Below, in pieces: positions 50,059 to 63,900 of a stretch of DNA of 64,000 bases. Location: NCBI GenBank assembly GCA_963580455.1, contig OY756961.1, positions 10,831,001-10,895,000 on the forward strand, given 5' to 3'. The stretch is from Euonymus europaeus (lineage: Eukaryota; Streptophyta; Magnoliopsida; Celastrales; Celastraceae). Under the pieces are notes generated by a model. It was not told the origin of the DNA, searched no databases, and saw only the letters and a program-made list of their open reading frames with translations. Positions within the stretch are counted from its first letter, which is position 1, and each line of letters begins with the position of its first letter. The position numbers were made by a program, and so were the translations under genes.

Positions 50059-52131
50059 TTGACCAACTTCGGACAATCAAAGTTGCTCGGTGTACACTTT
50101 ATAATGTTCTACTAAGTCAAATTTTACAAGTATAAGCTTCCAAGATTATTTGGATGCCAAAACACGAACTTTTAATGACAAATGGAAAAAACCGTTAAAA
50201 GCTCCTCCATAGAGTGAGTTGAGCAACTTCGGACAATCAAAGTTGCTCGGTGTACACTTTTTATTGTTCTTCTATGTTAAATTTTACGAAAATGAGCTTT
50301 CAGGATTATTTCGATGCTAAAACACCAACTTTCAATGACAAATGGGCAAAACCGTTAAAATCTCTTCCATAGAGAGAGTTGAACTTCGGACAATCAAAGT
50401 TTCTCGGTGTACACTTTTTATTGTTCTTCTATGTTAAATTTTACAAAAATGAGCTTCCAGGATTATTTCGATGCCAAAACATCATCTTTCTTTGACAAAT
50501 GGACAAAAATGTTAAAAGCTCCTCCATAGAGAGAGTTGAGCAACTTCGGACAATCAAAGTTGCTCGGTGTACACTTTTTATTGTTCTTCTACATCAAATT
50601 TTATGAGTGTAATCTTCTTAGATTATTTCGATGCAAAACACCAACTTTCTATGACAAATGGAAAAAACCGTTAAAAGTTCCTCCATAAAAAGAGTTGAGC
50701 AACTTCAAACAATCAAAATTGCTCGGTGTACACCCTTGATTGTTTTTCTATGTTAAATTTTACGAAAATGAGCTTCCCGGATTATTTCGATGCCAAAACA
50801 CCAACTTTCTATGAAAAATGGACAAAACCGTTAAAAGCTCCTTCATAGAGAGAGTTGAGCAACTTCGGACAATCAAAATTGCTCGGTGTACACTTTTTAT
50901 TGTTCTTCTATGTTAAATTTTACGAAAATGAGCTTTCAGAATTATTTCGATGCCAAAACACCAACTTTCTATGACAAATGGACAAAACCGTTAAAAGCTC
51001 CTCCATAGAGAGAGTTGAGCAACTTCGGACAATCAAAATTGCTCGGTGTACACTTTTTATTGTTCTTCTATGTTAAAATTTACAAAAATGAGCTTCCAGA
51101 ATTATTTCGATGCCAAAACACCAACTTTCTATCACAAATGGACAAAACCGTTAAAAGCTCCTCCATAGAGAGAGTTGAGCACCTTCGGACTATCAAAGTT
51201 GCTCGGTGTACACTTTTTAATGTTCTTCTATGTCAAATTTTATGAGGATAACTTCTTAGATTATTTCGATGCGAAAATCCCAGGTTTCTATGACAAATGG
51301 AGAAAACTGTTAAAAGCTTCTTCATAGAGAGAGTTGACCAATTTCGGACCATCAAAGAAGCTCGGTGTACACGTTTTATTGTTCTTCTATGTCAAATTTT
51401 ATGAGTATAAGCTTCCAACATTATTTCGATGCCAAAACAGCAACTTTCTATGACAAATGGACAAAACCGTTAAAAGCTCCTCCATAGAGAGAGTTGAGCA
51501 ACTTCGGACAATCAAAGTTGCTCGGTGTACACTTTATAATGTTCTACTAAGTCAAATTTTACGAGTATAAGCTTTCAAGATTATTTCGATGCCAAAACAC
51601 CAACTTTTAATGACAAATGGAAAAAACCGTTAAAAGCTCCTCCATAGAGAGATTTGAGCAACTTCGGATAATCAAAGTTGCTCGGTGTACACTTTTTATT
51701 GTTCTTCTATGTTAAATTTTATGAAAATGAGCTTCTAGGATTATTTCGATGCCAAAACACCAATTTTCTATGACAAATGGACAAAACCGTTAAAAACTCC
51801 TCCATAGAGATAGTTGATCACCTTCGGACTATCAAAGTTGCTCGGTGTACACTTATTAATGTTCTTCTATGTCAAATTTTATGAGTATAATTCCTAGATT
51901 ATTTCGATGCCAAAATCCCAGGTTTCTATGACAAATGGAGATAACTGTGAAAAGCTCCTTCATAGAGAGAGTTGACCAATTTCGGACCATCAAAGATGCT
52001 CGGTGTACACGTTTTATTGTTCTTCTATGTCAAATTTTATGAATATAAGCTTCCAATATTATTTCGATGCCAAAACAACAACTTTCTATGACAAATGGTC
52101 CAAACCGTTAAAAGCTCCTCCATAGAGAGAG
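50059..52131 (+). repeat. Right-dialect HOR copy, 13 monomers (2073 bp)
   Basis: Starts with a T monomer preceded by an ATGGTCCAAACC unit. Its first ~1.5 kb follows the same order as 52132 onward: T, GAGTGAG-junction unit, TTGAACTTCGG unit at 50379, D-like, U and V. It then passes to CGGATAATC and AAATGGTCC units. It is shorter than the two following copies because the middle section is missing. Confidence 0.8.
50695..50854 (+). repeat. Monomer subtype U (exemplar, right dialect)
   Basis: Has CAAACAATCAAAATTGCTC, CACCCTTGATTGTTTTTC and GAGCTTCCCGG. The first copies appear near 47.86 kb and 48.66 kb. It recurs in each right-half HOR and at the right edge of the window. Not seen left of about 47 kb. 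Confidence 0.8.
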
Positions 52132-52291
52132 TTGAGCAACTTCGGACAATCAAAGTTGCTCGGTGTACACTTTATAATGTTCTACTAAGTCAAATTTTAC
52201 AAGTATAAGCTTCCAAGATTATTTGGATGCCAAAACACGAACTTTTAATGACAAATGGAAAAAACCGTTAAAAGCTCCTCCATAGAGTGAG
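52132..52291 (+). repeat. Monomer subtype T (exemplar, right dialect)
   Basis: Marked by ACTTTATAATGTTCTACT, AAGTCAAATTTTAC and CTTTTAATGACAAATGG, with intact dyad arms. This copy also has ACAAGTATAAGC, TTTGGATGCC and CACGAAC, and is followed by a GAGTGAGTTG junction. T monomers occur about sixteen times between 47.2 and 63.6 kb and are absent from the left half. Confidence 0.8.
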
Positions 52292-53247
52292 TTGAGCAAC
52301 TTCGGACAATCAAAGTTGCTCGGTGTACACTTTTTATTGTTCTTCTATGTTAAATTTTACGAAAATGAGCTTTCAGGATTATTTCGATGCTAAAACACCA
52401 ACTTTCAATGACAAATGGGCAAAACCGTTAAAATCTCTTCCATAGAGAGAGTTGAACTTCGGACAATCAAAGTTTCTCGGTGTACACTTTTTATTGTTCT
52501 TCTATGTTAAATTTTACAAAAATGAGCTTCCAGGATTATTTCGATGCCAAAACATCATCTTTCTTTGACAAATGGACAAAAACGTTAAAAGCTCCTCCAT
52601 AGAGAGAGTTGAGCAACTTCGGACAATCAAAGTTGCTCGGTGTACACTTTTTATTGTTCTTCTACATCAAATTTTATGAGTGTAATCTTCTTAGATTATT
52701 TCAATGCAAAACACCAACTTTCTATGACAAATGGAAAAAACCGTTAAAAGTTCCTCCATAAAGAGAGTTGAGCAACTTCAAACAATCAAAATTGCTCGGT
52801 GTACACTCTTGATTGTTTTTCTATGTTAAATTTTACGAAAATGAGCTTCCCGGATTATTTCGATGCCAAAACACCAACTTTCTATGAAAAATGGACAAAA
52901 CCGTTAAAAGCTCCTTCATAGAGAGAGTTGAGCAACTTCGGACAATCAAAATTGCTCGGTGTACACTTTTTATTGTTCTTCTATGTTAAATTTTACGAAA
53001 ATGAGCTTTCAGAATTATTTCGATGCCAAAACACCAACTTTCTATGACAAATGGACAAAACCGTTAAAAGCTCCTCCATAGAGAGAGTTGAGCAACTTCG
53101 GACAATCAAAATTGCTCGGTGTACACTTTTTATTGTTCTTCTATGTTAAAATTTACGAAAATGAGCTTCCAGAATTATTTCGATGACAAAACACCAACTT
53201 TCTATCACAAATGGACAAAACCGTTAAAAGCTCCTCCATAGAGAGAG

Positions 53248-53406
53248 TTGAGCACCTTCGGACTATCAAAGTTGCTCGGTGTACACTTTTTAATGTTTTT
53301 CTATGTCAAATTTTATGAGGATAACTTCTTAGATTATTTCGATGCGAAAATCCCAGGTTTCTATGATAAATGGAGAAAACTGTTAAAAGCTTCTTCATAG
53401 AGAGAG
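53248..53406 (+). repeat. Monomer subtype V, right-dialect relative of H (exemplar)
   Basis: Has GAGCACCTTCGGACTATC, GAGGATAACTTCTTAG and GATGCGAAAATCCCAGG. Like H it lacks the HindIII site through a one-base loss and is 159 bp. The left dyad arm has an A-to-C change. Confidence 0.75.
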
Positions 53407-55004
53407 TTGACCAATTTCGGACCATCAAAGATGCTCGGTGTACACGTTTTATTGTTCTTCTATGTCAAATTTTATGAGTATAAGCTTCCAACATTATTTC
53501 GATGCCAAAACAGCAACTTTCTATGACAAATGGACAAAAACGTTAAAAGCTCCTCCATAGAGAGAGTTGAGCAACTTCGGACAATCAAAGTTGCTCGGTG
53601 TACACTTTATAATGTTCTACTAAGTCAAATTTTACGAGTATAAGCTTCCAAGATTATTTCGATGCCAAAACACCAACTTTTAATGACAAATTGAAAAAAC
53701 CGTTAAAAGCTCCTCCATAGAGAGAGTTGAGCAACTTCGGATAATCAAAGTTGCTCGGTGTACAATTTTTATTGTTCTTTTATGTTAAATTATACGAAAA
53801 TGAGCTTTCAGGATTATTTCGATGCCAAAACACCAACTTTCTATGACAAATGGACAAAACCGTTAAAACCTCATCCATAGAGAGAGTTGAGCAACTTCGG
53901 ACAATCAGAGTTGCTCGGTGTACACTTTTTATTGTTCTTCTACTTCAAATTTTATGAGTGTAATCTTCTTAGATTATTTCGATGCAAAACACCAACTTTC
54001 TATGACAAATGGAAAAAACCGTTAAAAGCTCCTCCATAAAGAGAGTTGAGCAACTTCAAACAATCAAAATTGCTCGGTGTACACCCTTGATTGTTTTTCT
54101 ATGTTAAATTTTACGAAAATGAGCTTCCCGGATTATTTCGATGCCAAAACACCAACTTTCTATGAAAAATGGACAAAACCGTTAAAAGCTCCTCCATAGA
54201 GAGAGTTGAGCAACTTCGGACAATCAAAATTGCTCGGTGTACACTTTTTATTATTCTTCTATGTTAAAATTTACGAAAATGAGCTTCCAGAATTATTTCG
54301 ATGCCAAAACACCAACTTTCTATCACAAATGGACAAAACCGTTAAAAGCTCCTCCATAGAGAGAGTTGAGCACCTTCGGACTATCAAAGTTGCTCGGTGT
54401 ACACTTTTTAATGTTCTTCTATGTCAAATTTTATGAGGATAACTTCTTAGATTATTTCGATGCGAAAATCCCAGGTTTCTATGACAAATGGAGAAAACTG
54501 TTAAAAGCTTCTTCATAGAGAGAGTTGACCAATTTCGGACCATCAAAGATGCTCGGTGTACACGTTTTATTGTTCTTCTATGTCAAATTTTATGAGTATA
54601 AGCTTCCAACATTATTTCGATGCCAAAACAGCAACTTTCTATGACAAATGGACAAAAACGTTAAAAGCTCCTCCATAGAGAGAGTTGAGCAACTTCGGAC
54701 AATCAAAGTTGCTCGGTGTACACTTTATAATGTTCTACTAAGTCAAATTTTACGAGTATAAGCTTCCAAGATTATTTCGATGCCAAAGCACCAACTTTTA
54801 ATGACAAATGGAAAAAACCGTTAAAAGCTCCTCCATAGAGAGAGTTGAGCAACTTCGGATAATCAAAGTTGCTCGGTGTACACTTTTTATTGTTCTTTTA
54901 TGTTAAATTATACGAAAATGAGCTTTCAGGATTATTTCGATGCCAAAACACCAACTTTCTATGACAAATGGACAAAACCGTTAAAACCTCATCCATAGAG
55001 AGAG

Positions 55005-57877
55005 TTGAGCAACTTCGGACAATCAAAGTTGCTCGGTGTACACTTTATAATGTTCTACTAAGTCAAATTTTACAAGTATAAGCTTCCAAGATTATTTGGA
55101 TGCCAAAACACGAACTTTTAATGACAAATGGAAAAAACCGTTAAAAGCTCCTCCATAGAGTGAGTTGAGCAACTTCGGACAATCAAAGTTGCTCGGTGTA
55201 CACTTTTTATTGTTCTTCTATGTTAAATTTTACGAAAATGAGCTTTCAGGATTATTTCGATGCTAAAACACCAACTTTCAATGACAAATGGGCAAAACCG
55301 TTAAAATCTCTTCCATAGAGAGAGTTGAACTTCGGACAATCAAAGTTTCTCGGTGTACACTTTTTATTGTTCTTCTATGTTAAATTTTACACAAATGAGC
55401 TTCCAGGATTATTTCGATGCCAAAACATCATCTTTCTTTGACAAATGGACAAAAACGTTAAAAGCTCCTCCATAGAGAGAGTTGAGCAACTTCGGACAAT
55501 CAAAGTTGCTCGGTGTACACTTTTTATTGTTCTTCTACATCAAATTTTATGAGTGTAATCTTCTTAGATTATTTCAATGCAAAACACCAACTTTCTATGA
55601 CAAATGGAAAAAACCGTTAAAAGTTCCTCCATAAAGAGAGTTGAGCAACTTCAAACAATCAAAATTGCTCGGTGTACACCCTTGATTGTTTTTCTATGTT
55701 AAATTTTACGAAAATGAGCTTCCCGGATTATTTCGATGCCAAAACACCAACTTTCTATGAAAAATGGACAAAACCGTTAAAAGCTCCTTCATAGAGAGAG
55801 TTGAGCAACTTCGGACAATCAAAATTGCTCGGTGTACACTTTTTATTGTTCTTCTATGTTAAATTTTACGAAAATGAGCTTTCAGAATTATTTCGATGCC
55901 AAAACACCAACTTTCTATGACAAATGGACAAAACCGTTAAAAGCTCCTCCATAGAGAGAGTTGAGCAACTTCGGACAATCAAAATTGCTCGGTGTACACT
56001 TTTTATTGTTCTTCTATGTTAAAATTTACGAAAATGAGCTTCCAGAATTATTTCGATGACAAAACACCAACTTTCTATCACAAATGGACAAAACCGTTAA
56101 AAGCTCCTCCATAGAGAGAGTTGAGCACCTTCGGACTATCAAAGTTGCTCGGTGTACACTTTTTAATGTTTTTCTATGTCAAATTTTATGAGGATAACTT
56201 CTTAGATTATTTCGATGCGAAAATCCCAGGTTTCTATGATAAATGGAGAAAACTGTTAAAAGCTTCTTCATAGAGAGAGTTGACCAATTTCGGACCATCA
56301 AAGATGCTCGGTGTACACGTTTTATTGTTCTTCTATGTCAAATTTTATGAGTATAAGCTTCCAACATTATTTCGATGCCAAAACAGCAACTTTCTATGAC
56401 AAATGGACAAAAACGTTAAAAGCTCCTCCATAGAGAGAGTTGAGCAACTTCGGACAATCAAAGTTGCTCGGTGTACACTTTATAATGTTCTACTAAGTCA
56501 AATTTTACGAGTATAAGCTTCCAAGATTATTTCGATGCCAAAACACCAACTTTTAATGACAAATTGAAAAAACCGTTAAAAGCTCCTCCATAGAGAGAGT
56601 TGAGCAACTTCGGATAATCAAAGTTGCTCGGTGTACAATTTTTATTGTTCTTTTATGTTAAATTATACGAAAATGAGCTTTCAGGATTATTTCGATGCCA
56701 AAACACCAACTTTCTATGACAAATGGACAAAACCGTTAAAACCTCATCCATAGAGAGAGTTGAGCAACTTCGGACAATCAAAGTTGCTCGGTGTACACTT
56801 TTTATTGTTCTTCTACTTCAAATTTTATGAGTGTAATCTTCTTAGATTATTTCGATGCAAAACACCAACTTTTTATGACAAATGGAAAAAACCGTTAAAA
56901 GCTCCTCCATAAAGAGAGTTGAGCAACTTCAAACAATCAAAATTGCTCGGTGTACACCCTTGATTGTTTTTCTATGTTAAATTTTACGAAAATGAGCTTC
57001 CCGGATTATTTCGATGCCAAAACACCAACTTTCTATGAAAAATGGACAAAACCGTTAAAAGCTCCTCCATAGAGAGAGTTGAGCAACTTCGGACAATCAA
57101 AATTGCTCGGTGTACACTTTTTATTGTTCTTCTATGTTAAAATTTACGAAAATGAGCTTCCAGAATTATTTCGATGCCAAAACACCAACTTTCTATCACA
57201 AATGGACAAAACCGTTAAAAGCTCCTCCATAGAGAGAGTTTAGCACCTTCGTACTATCAAAGTTGCTCGGTGTACACTTTTTAATGTTCTTCTATGTCAA
57301 ATTTTATGAGGATAACTTCTTAGATTATTTCGATTCGAAAATCCCAGGTTTCTATGACAAATGGAGAAAACTGTTAAAAGCTTCTTCATAGAGAGAGTTG
57401 ACCAATTTCGGACCATCAAAGATGCTCGGTGTACACGTTTTATTGTTCTTCTATGTCAAATTTTATGAGTATAAGCTTCCAACATTATTTCGATGCCAAA
57501 ACAGCAACTTTCTATGACAAATGGACAAAAACGTTAAAAGCTCCTCCATAGAGAGAGTTGAGCAACTTCGGACAATCAAAGTTGCTCGGTGTACACTTTA
57601 TATTGTTCTACTAAGTCAAATTTTACGAGTATAAGCTTCCAAGATTATTTCGATGCCAAAACACCAACTTTTAATGACAAATGGAAAAAACCGTTAAAAG
57701 CTCCTCCATAGAGAGAGTTGAGCAACTTCGGATAATCAAAGTTGCTCGGTGTACACTTTTTATTGTTCTTTTATGTTAAATTATACGAAAATGAGCTTTC
57801 AGGATTATTTCGATGCCAAAACACCAACTTTCTATGACAAATGGACAAAACCGTTAAAACCTCATCCATAGAGAGAG
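55005..57877 (+). repeat. Right-dialect HOR copy 2 of the tandem 2873-bp pair
   Basis: Same order as 52132-55004. Differences noted include ACACAAATG near 55389, TTTAGCACC and CGTACTATC near 57240, GATTCGAAAATCC near 57334, and TTATATTGTTC near 57600. The array departs from this pattern at 57878, where a D-like unit appears instead of T. Confidence 0.88.
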
Positions 57878-60276
57878 TTGAGCAACTTCGGACAATCAAA
57901 GTTGCTCGGTGTACACTTTTTATTGTTCTTCTACTTCAAATTTTATGAGTGTAATCTTCTTAGATTATTTCGATGCAAAACACCAACTTTCTATAACAAA
58001 TGGAAAAAACCGTTAAAAGCTCCTCCATAAAGAGAGTTGAGCAACTTCAAACAATCAAAATTGCTCGGTGTACACCCTTGATTGTTTTTCTATGTTAAAT
58101 TTTACGAAAATGAGCTTCCCGGATTATTTCGATGCCAAAACACCAACTTTCTATGAAAAATGGACAAAACCGTTAAAAGCTCCTCCATAGAGAGAGTTGA
58201 GCAACTTCGGACAATCAAAATTGCTCGGTGTACACTTTTTATTGTTCTTCTATGTTAAATTTTACGAAAATGAGCTTCCAGAATTATTTCGATGCCAAAA
58301 CACCAACTTTCTATCACAAATGGACAAAACCGTTAAAAGCTCCTCCATAGAGAGAGTTGAGCACCTTCGGACTATCAAAGTTGCTCGGTGTACACTTTTT
58401 AATGTTCTTCTATGTCAAATTTTATGAGGATAACTTCTTAGATTATTTCGATGCGAAAATCCCAGGTTTCTATGACAAATGGAGAAAACTGTTAAAAGCT
58501 TCTTCATAGAGAGAGTTGACCAATTTCGGACCATCAAAGATGCTCGGTGTACACGTTTTATTGTTCTTCTATGTCAAATTTTATGAGTATAATCTTCCAA
58601 TATTATTTCGATGCCAAAACAGCAACTTTCTATGAAAAATGGACAAAACCGTTAAAAGCTCCTCCATAGAGAGAGTTGAGCAACTTTGGACAATCAAAGT
58701 TGCTCGGTATACACTTTATAATGTTCTACTAAGTCAAATTTTACGAGTATAAGCTTCCAAGATTATTTCGATGCCAAAACACCAACTTTTAATGACAAAT
58801 GGAAAAAACCGTTAAAAGCTCCTCCATAGAGAGAGTTGAGCAACTTCGGACAATCAAAGTTGCTCGGTGTACACTTTTTATTGTTCTTTTATGTTAAATT
58901 TTACGAAAATGAGCTTCCAGGATTATTTCGATGCCAAAATACCAACTTTCTATGAAAAATAGAGAAAACCGTTAAAAGCTCCTCCATAGAGAGAGTTGGG
59001 CAACTTCGGACAATTAAAATTGCTCGGTGTACACTTTTTAATGTTCTTCTATGTTAAATTTTACGAAAATGAGCTTCCAGAATTATTTCGATGCCAAAAC
59101 ACCAACTTTCTATAACGAATGGACAAAACCGTTAAAAGCTCCTCCATAGAGAGAGTTGAGCAACTTCGGAAAATCAAAGTTGCTCGGTGTACACTTTTTA
59201 TTGTTCTTCTATGTTAAATTTTACGAAAAATGAGCTACCAGGATTATTTCGATGCTAAAACACCAACTTTCTTTGACAAATGGACAAAACCGTTAAATGC
59301 TCCTCCATAGGAGAGAGTTGAGCAACTTTGGACCATCAAAGTTGCTCGGTGTAAACTTTTTAATGTTCTTCTATGTCAAATTTTATGAGTACAAGCTTCC
59401 AAGATTATTTCAATGGAAAAAGACCAACATTCTATGACAAATGGACAAAACCTTTAAAAGCTCCTCCATAAAGAGAGTTGAGCAACTTCAGAACATCAAA
59501 TTTGCTCGGTGGACACTTTTTATTGTTCTTCTATGTCAAATTTTATGAGTGTAAGCTTCCTAGATTATTTTGATGCCAAAATCCCAAGTTTCCAAGACAA
59601 ATGGAGAAAACTGTTAAAAGCTCCTTCATAGAGATATTTGACCAATTTCGGACCATCAAAGATGCTCGGTGTACATGTTTTATTGTTCTTCTATGTCAAA
59701 TTTTATGAGTATAAGCTTCCAAGATTATTTCGATGCCAAAACACCAACTTTCTATGACAAATGGACAAAACCGTTAAAAGCTCCTCCATAGAGAGAGTTG
59801 AGCAACTTCGGACAATCAAAATTGCTCGGTGTACACTTTTTATTTTTCTTCTATGTTAAATTTTACGAAAATGAGCTTCCAGAATTATTTCGATGCCAAA
59901 ACACCAACTTTCTATCCCAAATGGGCAAAACCGTTAAAAGCTCCTCCATAGAGAGAGTTGAGCACCTTCGGACTATCAAAGTTGCTCGGTGTACACTTTT
60001 TAATGTTCTTCTATGTCAAATTTTATTAGGATAACTTCTTAGATTATTTCGATGCGAAAATCCCAGGTTTCTATGACAAATGGAGAAAACTGTTAAAAGC
60101 TTCTTCATAGAGAGAGTTGACCAATTTCGGACCATCAAAGATGCTCGGTGTACACGTTTTATTGTTCTTCTATGTCAAATTTTATGAGTATAAGCTTCCA
60201 ACATTATTTCGATGCCAAAACAACAACTTTCTATGACAAATGGACAAAACCGTTAAAAGCTCCTCCATAGAGAGAG
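57878..60276 (+). repeat. Right-dialect run with re-entry of left-type K, A and B monomers
   Basis: D, U, E, V and T units continue to about 59.3 kb. Then a K-like unit (TTTCAATGGAAAAAGACC, GTACAAGCTTCC), an A unit with CAAATTTGCTCGGTGG and a B unit with GAGATATTTG appear. These match the left-dialect units near 43.4-43.6 kb. V and T context resumes from about 59.8 kb. Confidence 0.75.
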
Positions 60277-60916
60277 TTGAGCAACTTCGCACAATCAAAG
60301 TTGCTCGGTGTACACTTTATAATGTTCTACTAAGTCAAATTTTACGAGTATAAGCTTCCAAGATTATTTCGATGCCAAAATACCAACTTTTAATGACAAA
60401 TGGAAAAAACCGTTAAAAGCTCCTCCATATAGAGAGTTGAGCAACTTCGGATAATCAAAGTTGCTCGGTGTACACTTTTTATTGTTCTTTTATGTTAAAT
60501 TTTACGAAAATGAGCTTCGAGGATTATTTCGATGCCAAAACACCAACTTTCTATGACAAATGGACAAAACCGTTAAAAGCTCCTCCATAGAGAGAGTTGA
60601 GCAACTTCGGACAATCAAAGTTGCTCGGTGTACACTTTATAATGTTCTACTAAGTCAAATTTTACGAGTATAAGCTTCCAAGATTATTTCGATGCCAAAA
60701 TACCAACTTTTAATGACAAATGGAAAAAACCGTTAAAAGCTCCTCCATAGAGAGAGTTGAGCAACTTCGGATAATCAAAGTTGCTCGGTGTACACTTTTT
60801 ATTGTTCTTTTATGTTAAATTTTACGAAAATGAGCTTCCAGAATTATTTCAATGCCAAAACACCAACTTTCTATGACAAATGGACAAAACCGTTAAAAGC
60901 TCCTCCATAGAGAGAG
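60277..60916 (+). repeat. Tandem dimer duplication, 2 x 320 bp
   Basis: A T unit plus a CGGATAATC unit at 60277-60596 is repeated at 60597-60916. Small differences are TTCGCACAATC, CCATATAGAGAG and TTCGAGGATT in the first copy. It is the shortest clear multi-monomer duplication in the window. Confidence 0.8.
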
Positions 60917-63900
60917 TTGAGCAACTTCGGACAATCAAAATTGCTCGGTGTACACGTTTATTGTTCTTCTATGTTAAATTTTACGAAAAATGAGCTTCCA
61001 GGATTATTTCGATGCCAAAACACCAACTTTCTTTGACAAATGGACAAAACCGTTAAATGCTCCTCCATAGGACAGAGTTGAGCAACTTTGGTCTATCAAA
61101 GTTGCTCGGTGTAAACTTTTTAATGTTCTTCTATGTCAAATTTTATGAGTACAAGCTTCCAAGATTATTTCAATGGAAAAAGACCAACATTCTATGACAA
61201 ATGGACAAAACCTTTAAAAGCTCCTCCATAAAAAGAGTTGAGCAACTTCAGAACATCAAATTTGCTCGGTGGACACTTTTTATTGTTCTTCTATGTCAAA
61301 TTTTATGAGTGTAAGCTTCCTAGATTATTTAGATGCCAAAATCCCAAGTTTCCAAGACAAGTGGAGAAAACTGTTAAAAGCTCCTACATAGAGATATTTG
61401 ACCAATTTCGGACCATCAAAGATGCTCGGTGTACATGTTTTATTGTTCTTCTATGTCAAATTTTATGAGTATAAGCTTCCAAGATTATTTCGATGCCAAA
61501 ACACCAACTTTCTATGACAAATGGACAAAACCGTTAAAAGCTCCTCCATAGAGAGAGTTGAGCAACTTCGGATAATCAAAGTTGCTCGGTTTACACTTTT
61601 TATTTTTCTTCTACTTCAAATTTTATGAGTGTAAGCTTCTTAGATTATTTCGATGCAAAAACACCAACTTTCTATGACAAATGGAAAAAACAGTTAAAAG
61701 CTCCTCAATAGAGAGAGTTGAGCAACTTCAGACAATCAAAATTGCTCGGTGTACACTTTTTAATGTTCTTCTATGTTAAATTTTACGAAAATGTGCTTCC
61801 AGAATTATTTCGATGCCAAAACACCAACTTTCTATGACGAATGGACAAAACCGTTAAAAGCTCCTCCATAGAGAGAGTTGAGCAACTTCGGACAATCAAA
61901 ATTGCTCGGTGTACACGTTTATTGTTCTTCTATGTTAAATTCTACGAAAAATGAGCTTCCAGGATTATTTCGATGCCAAAACACCAACTTTCTTTGACAA
62001 ATGGACAAAACCGTTAAATGCTCCTCCATAGGACAGAGTTGAGCAACTTTGGACTATCAAAGTTGCTCGGTGTAAACTTTTTAATGTTCTTCTATGTCAA
62101 ATTTTATGAGTACAAGCTTCCAAGATTATTTCAATGGAAAAAGACCAACATTCTATGACAAATGGACAAAACCTTTAAAAGCTCCTCCATAAAGAGAGTT
62201 GAGCAACTTCAGAACATCAAATTTGCTCGGTGGACACTTTTTATTGTTCTTCTATGTCAAATTTTATGAGTGTAAGCTTCCTAGATTATTTAGATGCCAA
62301 AATCCCAAGTTTCCAAGACAAATGGACAAAACCGTTAAAAGCTCCTCCATAGAGAGAGTTGAGCAACTTTGGACAATCAAAGTTGCTCGGTGTACACTTT
62401 ATAATGTTCTACTAAGTCAAATTTTACGAGTATAAGCTCCCAAGATTATTTCGATGCCAAAACACCAACTTTTAATGACAAATGGAAAAAACCGTTAAAA
62501 GCTCCTCCATAGAGAGAGTTGAGCAACTTCGGACAATCAAAGTTGCTCGGTGTACACTTTTTATTGTTCTTCTACTTCAAATTTTATGAGTGTAAGCTTC
62601 TTAGATTATTTCGATGCAAAAACACCAACTTTCTATGACAAATGGAAAAAACAGTTAAAAGCTCCTTAATAGAGAGAGTTGAGCAACTTCAGACAATCAA
62701 AATTGCTCGGTGTACACCTTTTATTGTTCTTCTATGTTAAATTTTACGAAAATGAGCCCTCAGAATTATTTCGATGCCAAAACACCAACTTTCTACGAAA
62801 AATGGACAAAACCGTTAAAAGCTCCTTCATAAAGAGAGTTGAGCAACTTCGGACAATCAAAATTGCTCGGTGTACACTTTTTATTGTTCTTCTATGTTAA
62901 ATTTTACGAAAATGAGCTTCCAGGATTATTTCGATGGCAAAACACCAACTTTCTTTGACAAATGGACAAAACCGTTAAAAGCTCCTCCATAGAGAGAGTT
63001 GAGCAACTTTGGACTATCAAAGTTGCTCGGTGTACACTTTTTAATGTTCTTCTATGTCAAATTTTATGAGTGTAAGCTTCCAAGATTATTTCGATGGCAA
63101 AAGACCAACATTCTATGACAAATGGACAAAACCTTTAAAAGCTCCTCCATAGAGAGAGTTGATCAACTTCAGAACATCAAAGTTGCTCGGTGGACACTTT
63201 TTATTTTTTTTCTCTGTCAAATTTTATGAGTGTAAGCTTCCTAGATTATTTCGATGACAAAATCCCAAGTTTCCATCACCAATGGAGAAAACTGTTAAAA
63301 GCTCCTTCATAGAGAGATTTGACCAATTTCGGACCATCAAAGATGCTCTGTGTACACTTTTTATTGTTCTTCTATGTCAAATTTTATGAGTATAAGCTTC
63401 CAAGATTATTTCGATGCCAAAACACCAACTTTCTATGACAGATGGACAAAACCGTTAAAAGCTCCTTCATAGAGAGAGAGTTGAGCAACTTAGGACAATC
63501 AAAGTTGCTCGGTGTACACTTTATAATGTTCTACTAAGTCAAATTTTACGAGTATAAGCTTCCAAGATTATTTCGATGCCAAAACACCAACTTTTAATGA
63601 CAAATGAAAAAAACCGTTAAAAGCTCCTCCATAGAGAGAGTTGGGCAACTTCGGATAATCAAAGTTGCTCGGTGTACACTTTTTATTGTTCTTTTATGTT
63701 AAATTATACGAAAATGAGCTTTCAGGATTATTTCGATGCCAAAACACCAACTTTCTATGACAAATGGACAAAACCATTAAAAGCTCCTCCATAAAGAGAG
63801 TTGAGCAACTTCGGACAATCAAAGTTGCTCGGTGTACACTTTTTATTGTTCTTCTACTTCAAATTTTATGAGTGTAATCTTCTTAGATTATTTCGATGCA

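Larger units (their letters stand above)
52132..55004 (+). repeat. Right-dialect HOR copy 1 of a tandem 2873-bp pair (18 monomers)
   Basis: Landmarks repeat at exactly +2873 bp in the next copy: T start 52132 and 55005, TTGAACTTCGG unit 52452 and 55325, V start 53248 and 56121, end 55004 and 57877. Eighteen monomers are 7 bp shorter than 18 x 160 because of shared small deletions. Only scattered single-base differences from copy 2 are seen by eye. Confidence 0.88.
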
